DNA from: Candidatus Altarchaeota archaeon
Lineage (GTDB): Archaea > Altiarchaeota > Altiarchaeia > IMC4 > SCGC-AAA252-I15
Length of the DNA stretch: 8,207 bases
Assembly (NCBI GenBank): GCA_026394745.1
Contig: JAPKXP010000166.1
Coordinates: 1 to 8,207, forward strand
Direction of reading: 5' to 3'
How positions within the stretch are numbered: the first letter of the stretch is position 1; the number at the start of each line of letters is the position of its first letter. Made by a program: the position numbers and the translations under genes. Under the pieces are notes generated by a model. The model was given only the letters and a program-made list of their open reading frames with translations, was not told the DNA's origin and searched no databases. Below are positions 1 to 7,025 of the stretch, in pieces.

Positions 1-384
1 GCCGAAAAGTTCGCCGAAGAAGATAAGAGGAAGAAGGAGGAGGCTGATGCGAGAAACAACGCCGACTCTCTCGTGTACTCGGTGAACAAGGCGATTGACG
101 AATTGGGCGAGAAACTCGACAAAACGAAGAAGGAGGCAACCCAGAAGAAGCTTGAGGAACTGAAGAATGAGCTCTCCGGAAAAGACATAGATAAGATCAA
201 GAAGCTGACTGACGAACTCAGCAAGTCAAGCCAAGAGCTCTTCTCGCAAGTCTACCAGGAGGCCGCGCAGAAATACCAGCAGCAACAGCAAGCGGAAAAA
301 CAGGAGAAAGGCGGCGCGGAAAAGAGCGGGGGAGACAACGTCGTCGACGCAGACTACAAAGTCGAGGACGACAAAAAGAAGTAG
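1..384 (+). CDS. dnaK: DnaK (Hsp70) chaperone, C-terminal end, 5' truncated by window
   Basis: Frame 1 is open from the first base to a TAG at 382-384, giving 127 residues. It begins AEKFAEEDKRKKEEADARNN, followed by ADSLVYSVNK, which is the highly conserved helical-lid start of bacterial-type DnaK. The rest is the charged alpha-helical lid, then a Gln-rich stretch and an acidic/basic tail with VVDADYKVEDDKKK, as in bacterial DnaK tails. The ATPase and most of the substrate-binding domain lie upstream of the window. The cytosolic protein binds exposed hydrophobic segments in an ATP-driven cycle stimulated by DnaJ and a nucleotide exchange factor. The dnaJ gene follows after 9 bases, so the two are surely co-transcribed. 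A GTG at 73 is internal, not a start, because homology runs upstream of it. Confidence 0.96.
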   Translation, partial: AEKFAEEDKRKKEEADARNNADSLVYSVNKAIDELGEKLDKTKKEATQKKLEELKNELSGKDIDKIKKLTDELSKSSQELFSQVYQEAAQKYQQQQQAEKQEKGGAEKSGGDNVVDADYKVEDDKKK

Positions 385-393
385 TGATTCCGA

Positions 394-1533
394 ATGGCTG
401 CCAAGAGAGACTACTACGAGATTCTAGGCGTCGACAGGAGCGCGAGCGTCGAAGACGTGAAGAAGGCGTACAGGACGCTCGCCAAGAAATACCACCCTGA
501 CGTCAACAAGAACCCAGGGGCTGAAGAGAAGTTCAAGGAGCTGAGCGAAGCTTATGAAGTGCTCGTCGACCCTGAGAAGAGGCAGCGCTACGACCAGTAC
601 GGGCACGCCGGGCCAGAAATGTTCGGAGGCAGAGGATTCACATGGCAGGACTTCAGCCACTTCAACGACATCGAAGACCTGTTCGGGGGAGGAAGCTTCT
701 TCGGCAGGGACATATTCGACGTCTTCTTTCGGGACAGCCAGTTCGGCGAAAGGAGAGGACCTTCGAAAGGAAGCGACCTGCGAGTGGACGTGGAACTGAC
801 CCTGGAGGAGGCCGCCTCCGGAGCCGAGAGGAAGATTCGAGCGCAGAGGGACGAACGCTGCGGCGAATGCAGGGGCACAGGGTCGAAGGGCTCCGGCGGT
901 ACGAGAAGCTGTCCTGTTTGCAGGGGGTCCGGGCAACAGAGGAGCGAGAAGAGGACTCCATTCGGCTACTTCGCAACAGTAACAACCTGCAGTAAGTGCG
1001 GCGGACGGGGCACCGTAATAGAGAACCCTTGCACGAAGTGCGGAGGCTCCGGGATAAGTCCGGAACGAAGGGAAATTACCGTCACAATCCCCGCTGGAGT
1101 CGCTGAAGGAAGCCACCTGCGGCTGAAGGGCGAAGGCAGCGCCGGCGCCTACGGCGGAATCAAGGGAGACCTCTACGTAGTAGTCCACGTCAAACAGCAT
1201 GAAGTATTCGAACGGCATGGAGACGACCTGTTCATCGAAGTTCCGATTACGTTCAGTCAGGCGGCGTTAGGCGCTTCCATAGAGGTTCCGACACTGCGAG
1301 GCAAAGCGAAACTCAACATACCCGCAGGCACACAATCCCACACCGTATTCAGAATGAAAGGTGAGGGAATGCCCAGGATGGGAAGCTCAGGCAGGGGCGA
1401 CCAGCACGTCAGGGCCGTAGTCCAAATTCCAAAGAAACTCTCGGGAAAGCAAAAGGAGCTGATTCAACAGCTGAGTAATGTCGAAGACAAACAAGGAGGT
1501 TTGTTCGACAGGCTGAAGGATAATTTAACATGA
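394..1533 (+). CDS. dnaJ: DnaJ (Hsp40) co-chaperone, class I, full length
   Basis: This 379-residue protein has every element of a type I J-protein. The N-terminal J domain (about 5-70) has the HPD motif at residues 34-36, which stimulates DnaK ATP hydrolysis. A Gly/Phe-rich linker follows (about 75-115, with FGGRGF and LFGGGSFFG). The zinc-finger region has four CxxCxGxG repeats, CGECRGTG at 156-163, CPVCRGSG at 173-180, CSKCGGRG at 199-206 and CTKCGGSG at 213-220, binding two zinc ions. The C-terminal substrate-binding beta-domains follow. Length is typical of the family. The ATG at 394 gives the expected KRDYYEILGV start; GTGAT at 384-388 could act as a weak ribosome binding site. It presumably forms a cytosolic refolding machine with the adjacent DnaK. 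A grpE gene is not in view and would be expected upstream. Confidence 0.97.
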   Translation: MAAKRDYYEILGVDRSASVEDVKKAYRTLAKKYHPDVNKNPGAEEKFKELSEAYEVLVDPEKRQRYDQYGHAGPEMFGGRGFTWQDFSHFNDIEDLFGGGSFFGRDIFDVFFRDSQFGERRGPSKGSDLRVDVELTLEEAASGAERKIRAQRDERCGECRGTGSKGSGGTRSCPVCRGSGQQRSEKRTPFGYFATVTTCSKCGGRGTVIENPCTKCGGSGISPERREITVTIPAGVAEGSHLRLKGEGSAGAYGGIKGDLYVVVHVKQHEVFERHGDDLFIEVPITFSQAALGASIEVPTLRGKAKLNIPAGTQSHTVFRMKGEGMPRMGSSGRGDQHVRAVVQIPKKLSGKQKELIQQLSNVEDKQGGLFDRLKDNLT

Positions 1534-1577
1534 TTTACACTGCTGAATCCAACTACTTTACCGGGGGCTTGATTTAG

Positions 1578-2429
1578 ATGGGATTACTAGACTTCTTTAA
1601 GAGTTCCGGGGAATCACGCGGGAAGGAACTTTCTTTCGCCGAGCTTGGATGCTGGATTATCGGCGAGCAGGAGAGGTTAGGTAGGGACGTCGTCAAGCAG
1701 GCTCAACCCCTGGTCAAGGAGTCCGAACGCCTTGTCGACGGAATCCGAGTGTCCGTCAAGCAGCTTGACGCGACGGAGATTCCGGAAAACATGTTCGAGC
1801 GCGCCGAGAAGATTGTGAAGACCAGCAAGCCGGACTACGTCAGGTCGATGAACGATGCAATCAAAGGCTTGGAATACGGCAGGACGGATGACTTTACGGG
1901 ACTATTGGAATTCAGCGCCAGCCTCGAGAAAACGGTGAACGCCCTCGGAAAGATTGACGCCACGCGCGGAAGATACCTGTTCTTCGGCTTTGAGGAACAG
2001 CAGAAGGAGATTCAAAGGAAAGGCAGGAAGCTGATGGAAACCCAAGAGCGGCTTAAGAAGCTTCTGGAGTCCGACGGCAGGATACGCGAGATAGGCGCTC
2101 TCATGCAGCAACACAACGGGATTAACGGGTTGATTGCCGGGAGGGAGGCCGCTGTAAAGGAACTAAGCGACGTCAACGCCAGGATTAAGGAGGCTGAAGG
2201 GGGCATCAAAGAGACGTTCTCAAGGCTGAAGGAAGAGTCAAGTAAAAAAGAGTACGCCCTGCTCGAAGCGCTTAAGGAACGGCTTTCCGAAGCGAGAGTA
2301 GAGAGACAGAACGTGGAGGACAAGATACTCCGGACTATAAGCCCCTTCAAGAAGGACTTGATGAAGTACAGGAGGAACGTTTACGACGCACGCCCTAGAG
2401 GGATTCAAGAAGTCCGTGGAGTCGGATGA
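1578..2429 (+). CDS. Coiled-coil protein, N-terminal part (probably split by a frameshift)
   Basis: I do not recognise a named family. The 283 residues are soluble, with no signal peptide or membrane segment. They start with an amphipathic MGLLDFFKSS and continue with a mostly helical, charged region. Long heptad-like stretches cover about 135-265 (for example RKLMETQERLKKLLES and SDVNARIKEAEGGIKE). The general pattern, including the ISPFKKDLMKYRR segment near 255-267, resembles uncharacterised archaeal coiled-coil proteins of about 400 residues. The last dozen residues (RPRGIQEVRGVG) lose coiled-coil character just where the overlapping frame begins to look like a natural continuation, so the TGA at 2427 is probably a frameshift product. 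It begins 44 bases after dnaJ with a weak G-run (1563-1567) upstream of the ATG and may be read through from dnaKJ. Function unknown. Confidence 0.72.
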   Translation: MGLLDFFKSSGESRGKELSFAELGCWIIGEQERLGRDVVKQAQPLVKESERLVDGIRVSVKQLDATEIPENMFERAEKIVKTSKPDYVRSMNDAIKGLEYGRTDDFTGLLEFSASLEKTVNALGKIDATRGRYLFFGFEEQQKEIQRKGRKLMETQERLKKLLESDGRIREIGALMQQHNGINGLIAGREAAVKELSDVNARIKEAEGGIKETFSRLKEESSKKEYALLEALKERLSEARVERQNVEDKILRTISPFKKDLMKYRRNVYDARPRGIQEVRGVG

Positions 2430-2772
2430 AATCCAAGTGAAAGACAAGCAGAAGACGCTGACCAGGATAACCAACGCCCTAAACGAGCTGGACGACGACC
2501 TCAAGAAAAAGCACGCCCGAATAAAGCGGGAGGAGAACGAGATGGAATCCGAAATGAAAAAGCTCTGTGAAGCCGACGCGAGGGAAAAACTTGAAGGGGA
2601 ACTGAAAAGAGAAAGGGGGTGGAAGACGCAGCTCGAGTCCAAACTGCCTGAACTACAGAAGAGGATAAAGAACCTGGAAGACGAGATAAACGAAGGTGGG
2701 AAAACACTAGACGAAAAACTGACTGAACTAACATCCGGAAAAGTAAGGCTGACGCAGGATATTAAAGCCTAA
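2416..2772 (+). CDS. Coiled-coil protein, C-terminal part in a shifted frame
   Basis: From a GTG at 2416 this frame encodes 118 residues of almost pure charged coiled coil (LDDDLKKKHARIKREENE, LQKRIKNLEDEINEGGKTLD), with no membrane segment. It overlaps the end of the preceding reading frame by 14 bases and has no convincing ribosome binding site of its own. Protein-like sequence extends upstream of the GTG in this frame (LEGFKK from 2395). Joining the upstream frame at codon 2391-2393 to this frame at 2395, skipping one C of a CCC run, gives one continuous protein of about 397 residues. It is therefore more likely the C-terminal third of the 1578 gene than a separate gene; an independent start at GTG cannot be excluded. 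Its TAA (2770-2772) overlaps the TAG of the convergent ABC ATPase gene by sharing CTAA. Confidence 0.6.
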   Translation: MESDEIQVKDKQKTLTRITNALNELDDDLKKKHARIKREENEMESEMKKLCEADAREKLEGELKRERGWKTQLESKLPELQKRIKNLEDEINEGGKTLDEKLTELTSGKVRLTQDIKA

Positions 2773-3449
2773 GGGAGAATCTTCCCGTCCTGTATCCTGA
2801 TCACCCGGTGGGTCGTTTTCGCTATGCCGGGGTCGTGAGTTACCATGACAAGCGTCTTGTTCTCCTCCTTGTTTAGTCTCACCAGCAGGTCTATTATCCT
2901 AGTTCCCGTCTTTGTGTCCAAGTTTCCAGTCGGTTCATCAGCCATGATGATTTTCGGGTTGTTGGCCAGAGCCCTCGCTATCGCCACCCTCTGCTGCTCG
3001 CCGCCTGAAAGCTCGGTCGGCTTGTTGCCGCCCTTACCCTCAAGCCCGACGATTGACAGCAGCTCCTCGATCCTCCTCCTGCGCTCTCCAGCTGGAGTTC
3101 CCTTGAACCGCATGGGCAACTCGATGTTCTCGAACGAAGTCATAGTCCGGATGAGGTTGAACTGCTGGAACACGAACCCCAGCTTCTCCCTACGGAGCTT
3201 GGCCCTCTCCGAGCCGTTCAACGTGCTTATGGCAGTACCCTCAATGTAGACCTCACCCTTTGTCGGAGTGTCTAAGCAGCTGATGAGGTTTAGGAGCGTT
3301 GACTTCCCAGAGCCTGAAGGACCCATGATGCCCATGAAATCCCCCTCGCTTATGGTAAAGTCCAACCCCTTAAGCGCCGTGAACTCGTTCACCTGGCCTT
3401 GATTATAGACCTTGACCAATCCTTCGCAGCGTATCTCGCCGTCACTCAT
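2769..3449 (-). CDS. ABC transporter ATP-binding protein, LolD/MacB type
   Basis: This 226-residue nucleotide-binding subunit belongs to the lipoprotein/macrolide exporter-type ABC family (COG1136). The full motif set is present: Walker A GPSGSGKST at 43-51, Q-loop Gln95 in FVFQQFNL, signature LSGGEQQR at 147-154, Walker B IIMADEP at 167-173 with catalytic Glu172, D-loop GNLD, and switch His205 in VTHD. It should hydrolyse ATP on the cytoplasmic face and drive the permease encoded immediately upstream in the operon. The ATG lies inside the end of the permease gene (8-base overlap), with GAGGTG at 3457-3462 on the minus strand as a strong, well-placed ribosome binding site. It is the last gene of the operon. 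The exported or remodelled substrate cannot be read from the ATPase; close relatives act in MacB-, LolCDE- and FtsEX-like systems. Confidence 0.95.
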   Translation of the reverse strand: MSDGEIRCEGLVKVYNQGQVNEFTALKGLDFTISEGDFMGIMGPSGSGKSTLLNLISCLDTPTKGEVYIEGTAISTLNGSERAKLRREKLGFVFQQFNLIRTMTSFENIELPMRFKGTPAGERRRRIEELLSIVGLEGKGGNKPTELSGGEQQRVAIARALANNPKIIMADEPTGNLDTKTGTRIIDLLVRLNKEENKTLVMVTHDPGIAKTTHRVIRIQDGKILP

Positions 3450-4644
3450 ACCGCAACACCTCTATCGGGTCGAGCTGCGACGCGCTCCATGCCGGATAAA
3501 TCCCGGCACCCATGCCAAGAAAAACAGAGAACCCTAATGCTATCGCTATGAGGTTGGGTGTTAGTACCGCGTTGAACGTCGTGTACTCTGTAATCAAGCC
3601 TGCCGAAAGATACCCTAACGCCAGCCCCACCAGACCCCCGATGAGACTGAGGAAGGCCGATTCCTGTAGCACCTGGAGTAGTATGGTACCCGTTGTCGCA
3701 CCTATTGCCTTCATTATGCCAATCTCCCTCCTCCTCTCCATCACCGACATTATCATGGTGTTCATAACGCCCAAGCCGCCGACTATTATCGAAATCGCGC
3801 CTATACCGTAGACTGCGAGCTGGACCGTCTGCAGTGTGGACTCTATCTGGCGTACGATTGTCACGAACGACGTAGCTCGAACGTCCTCGATCTGGTCGTT
3901 TATTTCCTGGGTGACGTTCTCAACCAGGCTGACGTCCGTAACCTTTACCTTCAGAGACGTTATCCTGTCGTCGTCTTCTATCTCCTGCATCGTCTTCAAC
4001 GGCACATAAGCGGCGTTATCAATGCTGCTGTCTCCAGTCGCCTCCAGTATGCCTATGACCTCGAAGTAGTACGTCTCGGTGGTCTGATTGGTTCTCCTAT
4101 CGTATTGTATATCATCCCCCACGTTAAGGTTCTGCGACTGCGCTATCGAATTGCCCAAGACCACCACCGTGTTGCCGTCGTCTGACGAATCCAGCTTGTT
4201 GCCGTCCACCGTGTTTATGTCCTCGCCTATCAGATAGTCCTGGTCGTCCGGGTTTACGCCGGTGAACGTGATTGATGTCGCCGGCCCGCTAGTGCCGAAA
4301 AAAGCCCTGCCGCCGATTCCTCTTCCCTCGCCAAATCCTCCGCCAAATCCTCCGCCGAAACCACGCGTGATGCGGTATGAGCCGATTGGAATTGCGCTCT
4401 CGACTTCAGGCCAGCTCTGGAGTTCGTCTATCGCGTCCTGCGATATCCCGACGTTGTTGTCCGATGCGTCCCTGACATCTATGACTGCCCCGACGTCCCC
4501 GAACTGCTGGGTTATCTGCTGGTTCAACCCCTCACCAATGGAGCCTAATGCCAGGATCAGCCCTATACCCAAGGCTATGCCCATCATCGTAAGCATGCTC
4601 CTGACTTTCTGCCTGAAAACGTTCTTTACCGCTATGTCCAACAT
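3442..4644 (-). CDS. ABC transporter permease, MacB/FtsX family
   Basis: The 400 residues have the classic MacB-like layout. A short cytoplasmic start (NVFRQKVRSMLTMMGIALGI) leads into membrane helix 1 (about 18-37). A large extracellular MacB_PCD-like domain follows (about 40-270), then three helices (about 276-300, 320-350, 362-385). The FtsX-domain signatures VMERRREIGIMKAIGAT and YPAWSASQLDPIEVLRYE are conserved. MacB-family permeases do not always transport through the membrane; ATP hydrolysis can instead move the outer domain (mechanotransmission). The partner is the ATPase directly downstream. The gene starts 1 base after the surface-protein stop, so translation is probably coupled. 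Unusual for the family is a Gly-Phe tract, GFGGGFGGGFGEGRGIGG (about 95-112), inserted in the outer domain and encoded by a 12-base tandem repeat. Confidence 0.94.
   Translation of the reverse strand: MLDIAVKNVFRQKVRSMLTMMGIALGIGLILALGSIGEGLNQQITQQFGDVGAVIDVRDASDNNVGISQDAIDELQSWPEVESAIPIGSYRITRGFGGGFGGGFGEGRGIGGRAFFGTSGPATSITFTGVNPDDQDYLIGEDINTVDGNKLDSSDDGNTVVVLGNSIAQSQNLNVGDDIQYDRRTNQTTETYYFEVIGILEATGDSSIDNAAYVPLKTMQEIEDDDRITSLKVKVTDVSLVENVTQEINDQIEDVRATSFVTIVRQIESTLQTVQLAVYGIGAISIIVGGLGVMNTMIMSVMERRREIGIMKAIGATTGTILLQVLQESAFLSLIGGLVGLALGYLSAGLITEYTTFNAVLTPNLIAIALGFSVFLGMGAGIYPAWSASQLDPIEVLRYE
4331..4366 (-). repeat. 12-base tandem repeat encoding Gly-Phe tract in the permease
   Basis: Two identical copies of CCAAATCCTCCG (4331-4342, 4343-4354) are followed by a diverged third unit (4355-4366). 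On the coding strand they encode repeated GFGG-type units, so unit gain or loss would keep the reading frame and only lengthen or shorten a flexible loop in the extracellular domain. Confidence 0.8.
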
Positions 4645-4645
4645 T

Positions 4646-6313
4646 TTACTTGGATTCCTTCTTCACGCCCGCAGTCATAACCTTGGTTTTCCTGCGCTTG
4701 TAGAGTTTGTACGCTACAAAAGCCACCACAAGAATTACTGCTGCGTATAAGGCAAGAGTCGTAATGCTGATTCCCCCGTTTCTCGACACGCCGGACGTTG
4801 TCCCCGTGCCGCCTGTGGTGCTACCACCGCTTGATAGAGTAATCCTCTCCGTCTGGGTCACCCTCTCGTTGTTGAGTCCCGTGTACTCCAAAGTCAGAAT
4901 AGCAGATCCTGTTGCGCTCGCCGTGAAGGTGAACGTCGTTTGCTTGCTCGGCTTTATGTCCGACTTGTATGACACATACGACTGGCTTGCATCTCCGGTA
5001 GCATTGAAGCTTCTCGACCTGTTCTCCATCCCATCCAAGGAAAAGTTTCCTTGACCGCCGGAACCACGGGAGAAATTTTGCGTCCCGCCAGATCCTGTGC
5101 TCGCGCCTCCTGTCGTCAGCGTGGCCTTAACACCGTCCGCCGTCCTCGTCCCTATGTTCGCGACGTCAATTCTGACAGACCCCCTACTCGAGTCAACGTT
5201 TATGACCTCGAGGATGACCCTCCCGCTCACATCAAGTCCTATATCCTTCTCCACACTGTAGGACGTGCCGCCCACCTTATAGTTTATGGTCATTGGTATC
5301 GAGTAGGCCTGTGTTGTGGCATCCCAACCGACTGCTATGTTGAAGTCAGCGTCAATTGTCTGTCCCCCACCCACTCTTCCAATGTACTTCTCTTGTGATT
5401 CAACTGGGGCGAAGGGGCTGGCTAGAGTCAAAGTCACCGTCGTGTCGTCCGCGTTTGCGCTGCCAACGTTCTTGAGGATTATCTTCACTTTCACTGTCTC
5501 GCCTGGACCGGTTGGAGCGTAGCTCATGTTGACGACCTTAAAGTCGACTCCGGCTTCCTCGACATTCAGTCCCAGGGAGATGTTGTCTTGAGCCCTGTTA
5601 CCGGATTCGTCAGTGTACGCCATCTGTAGAGAGGCTACACAGGCGCCTGAATCAGAGGGTTTGATTTGATACACCAGTTTGAAAGTTTGATTCGAGTTTA
5701 TATCCCCGACATACGTCCTTGAAGACCCGATTACTGTAACGCAGCTAGAGGATAGAGTAGCCTCAACGCCTTTAACGGAGTCCATAGTAACTCCTTGAAG
5801 CTCAAAAGCCTCCAGGTTGTCTTTGAAGTAAGTTGTCTTAGAGGGGATTATCTGGAACGACGGGTTACCGTAGATTCTGAACGGTATTTCCAAGTTCACG
5901 ATCCTGTTGTTGTCAGCAGTACCGTCTGAATAGTAGCCGTCATAGCTAATCTGCACCTGAACCGCGTTCAAGCCGGACTTGGCGTTGCTGTCCACCCTGA
6001 CTATGACAGGGAAAGTCTTGGATATTCCGGCATCCATCCTGCTGACAGAAAACTTTTTGTCTAAGTGCACCACTGCGGTGCTTGGAAGCAGCACCTGAAC
6101 ATTGTCTGCAGGCCTGCCGCCGGTATTCTTTATGACCAGATTCATGACCCCGCTATCCCCAGCTCGTAGGTTAGAGTCAAATGACGTGGCATCGAAGTCC
6201 ACAATCATGTTTGTCGGGGACACGGAACTCGTTGACGAGTTCGACTGTGCTGCCAGAGCAAGCGTCGAAAAAAGGACTAATAACGCTCCTAAACACAGAA
6301 TATGCTTTTTCAT
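4646..6313 (-). CDS. Secreted, membrane-anchored multi-domain surface protein (COG1361/CARDB-like)
   Basis: I place the start at the ATG 6313-6311, giving 555 residues. It has a perfect GGGAGG ribosome site at 6325-6330 and gives a clean signal peptide (MKKHILCLGALLVLFSTLALAA, ending near residue 22). A longer frame to 6355 adds an unlikely N-terminal tail. The mature part is a string of about four beta-rich Ig-like/CARDB-like domains (roughly 36-148, 150-252, 255-362, 364-492). These carry typical phrases such as LVIKNTGGRPADNVQVLL, IILKNVGSANADDTTVTL and DVANIGTRTADGVKATL. Cys191 and Cys225 may form a disulfide. A Ser/Gly/Thr linker (about 494-514), one membrane helix (about 517-536) and a basic cytoplasmic tail YKRRKTK follow. 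This is the COG1361 S-layer-type architecture often encoded beside archaeal MacB-like ABC genes. It probably forms the extracellular arm of the neighbouring ABC complex; substrate unknown. Confidence 0.88.
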   Translation of the reverse strand: MKKHILCLGALLVLFSTLALAAQSNSSTSSVSPTNMIVDFDATSFDSNLRAGDSGVMNLVIKNTGGRPADNVQVLLPSTAVVHLDKKFSVSRMDAGISKTFPVIVRVDSNAKSGLNAVQVQISYDGYYSDGTADNNRIVNLEIPFRIYGNPSFQIIPSKTTYFKDNLEAFELQGVTMDSVKGVEATLSSSCVTVIGSSRTYVGDINSNQTFKLVYQIKPSDSGACVASLQMAYTDESGNRAQDNISLGLNVEEAGVDFKVVNMSYAPTGPGETVKVKIILKNVGSANADDTTVTLTLASPFAPVESQEKYIGRVGGGQTIDADFNIAVGWDATTQAYSIPMTINYKVGGTSYSVEKDIGLDVSGRVILEVINVDSSRGSVRIDVANIGTRTADGVKATLTTGGASTGSGGTQNFSRGSGGQGNFSLDGMENRSRSFNATGDASQSYVSYKSDIKPSKQTTFTFTASATGSAILTLEYTGLNNERVTQTERITLSSGGSTTGGTGTTSGVSRNGGISITTLALYAAVILVVAFVAYKLYKRRKTKVMTAGVKKESK

Positions 6314-6317
6314 TTTT

Positions 6318-6929
6318 TCAATTACCTCCCATGGAATCGATAATACCGCCCGCATCTCCTTCGTCTACGGGCACTGGTTGATCCTGTCCCTGCGGGCCGC
6401 CCATTCCTGGCCCCGGCCCACGCCTAAAGTCCGGGGAAAAGCACGTTAACTCCCCGTTCCGCCCGCCAATGCAGATGCCGTTTATAACTGTCTCATTCAT
6501 CGTCAATTCACACGTGTCGTTCACGGACTTTCCGGTGCACGCATCCAACCGCCCCTGCATAAAGCCCATCTCCTGCGGGTTTGTGACGTTACCGCCAGAC
6601 GTCCACCCCAGTCTTTGACCCGTGTTCAACGGAATGCACGTCAGATTTCCACCGTGCCTTAGCTTGCATGACCCGTTTACGACAGTCTCGTTCGACTTTA
6701 ATTCACACGTGTCGTTAACTGTTTTCCCGGTGCACGCAGCTATCATCTCAGGCCAGAAGTCCATCTGCAATACAGGCTCTTGCTGTCCTGTAGGCGTATA
6801 ATCGTTTTGTGCCGGACTATGCTGGTCGTTGGAATTGGTCGACTGGTCTTCCGGTGTCAGGCTAACGCATCCTGATACTATTACAAGTAGTACTAATAGT
6901 AATAAACCCGTATTTTTCATGTTATTCAT
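6318..6929 (-). CDS. Cys-rich surface lipoprotein with duplicated four-cysteine module
   Basis: This predicted secreted lipoprotein has 203 residues. The N-terminus MNNMKNTGLLLLVLLVIVSGC ends in a lipobox (VSGC, Cys21), followed by a polar, Ser/Asn/Gln-rich linker (22-58). Two related modules follow (residues 65-98 and 130-163), each with four cysteines in identical spacing, C-x8-C-x12-C-x9-C, and the shared phrases ACTGK(T/S)VNDTCEL, NETV(V/I)NG and LTC. Each probably folds with two disulfides. Several N-x-S/T sequons fall in the modules. The tail is Gly/Pro/Asp-rich. ACxGKxxxDxC-type cysteine modules occur in other secreted proteins of unknown role. It is first in the ABC operon and thus a candidate ligand-binding or cargo component. 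No ribosome site precedes it; the TATA-like box position suggests a leaderless or near-leaderless transcript. Either Met1 (6929) or Met4 (6920) could be the start, and Met4 fits the promoter slightly better. Confidence 0.85.
   Translation of the reverse strand: MNNMKNTGLLLLVLLVIVSGCVSLTPEDQSTNSNDQHSPAQNDYTPTGQQEPVLQMDFWPEMIAACTGKTVNDTCELKSNETVVNGSCKLRHGGNLTCIPLNTGQRLGWTSGGNVTNPQEMGFMQGRLDACTGKSVNDTCELTMNETVINGICIGGRNGELTCFSPDFRRGPGPGMGGPQGQDQPVPVDEGDAGGIIDSMGGN
6325..6330 (-). promoter_or_regulatory. Ribosome binding site that fixes the start of the surface protein
   Basis: On the minus strand GGGAGGTAATTG precedes the ATG at 6313 by about 11 bases. It lies inside the last codons of the lipoprotein gene, whose TGA ends 4 bases before this ATG. 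It supports 6313 over the upstream in-frame ATG at 6355. Confidence 0.8.
6441..6737 (-). repeat. Intragenic duplication in the lipoprotein gene (period 195 bases)
   Basis: Module 1 (6636-6737) and module 2 (6441-6542) are still alike at the DNA level. AATTCACACGTGTCGTT occurs identically at 6505-6521 and 6700-6716, and CCGGTGCACGCA at 6532-6543 and 6727-6738, each pair exactly 195 bases (65 codons) apart. This points to an internal tandem duplication of one module plus linker. Confidence 0.9.
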
Positions 6930-6947
6930 TTGTTTTCTTTTGATTCG

Positions 6948-6958
6948 TTATAAAATAA
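6948..6958 (-). promoter_or_regulatory. TATA-like box for the lipoprotein/ABC operon
   Basis: On the minus strand the sequence reads TTATTTTATAA. Its centre is about 24 bases upstream of the ATG at 6929. Archaeal TATA boxes sit about 26-27 bases before the transcript start, so the transcript would begin at or just after the first ATG, which explains the absence of a ribosome binding site. Confidence 0.6.
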
Positions 6959-6962
6959 TCAC

Positions 6963-7011
6963 TGAAACGGCACATATCCTTTTGTGAAACACCTGTGACA
7001 AAAAATGAAAC
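6963..7011 (-). promoter_or_regulatory. Triple TGAAAC array, candidate operator upstream of the lipoprotein/ABC operon
   Basis: TGAAAC occurs at 6963-6968, 6985-6990 and 7006-7011, with start-to-start spacing of 22 and 21 bases, so all three lie on the same face of the helix. The array ends just upstream of the TATA-like box at 6948-6958. The inner 27 bases (6985-7011) match 7819-7845 at 25 of 27 positions. A site directly upstream of the archaeal TATA/BRE is a usual place for an activator. The HTH protein encoded at 7026-7436 is the obvious candidate binder, by inference. Confidence 0.65.
7000..7005 (-). terminator. Possible oligo-T terminator after the HTH gene
   Basis: On the minus strand a run of six T lies 20 bases past the HTH stop codon. 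Archaeal RNA polymerase can stop at such runs. It falls inside the TGAAAC array, so it may instead be, or also be, part of the operator. Confidence 0.25.
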
Positions 7012-7025
7012 TACGGTATAGAACG

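Noticed and set aside
424..1218. Long minus-strand open frame of 264 codons opposite dnaJ
   Set aside because: It lies wholly antisense to an unmistakable dnaJ, lacks any recognisable motif, and reflects the codon bias of the real gene.
2772..2790. GGGAGAATCTTCCC as a hairpin terminator between convergent genes
   Set aside because: The stem has only four or five pairs with a tiny loop, has no T-run after it, and lies within the ABC ATPase coding sequence.
4262..4750. Plus-strand open frame opposite the permease and the surface protein C-terminus
   Set aside because: It is a shadow frame rich in Pro and Ser from the complement of Gly-rich coding DNA and crosses two well-supported genes.
6314..6355. 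Upstream in-frame ATG (6355) as start of the surface protein
   Set aside because: The added 14 residues would precede a good signal peptide, overlap the lipoprotein gene and ignore the GGGAGG ribosome site that serves the ATG at 6313.
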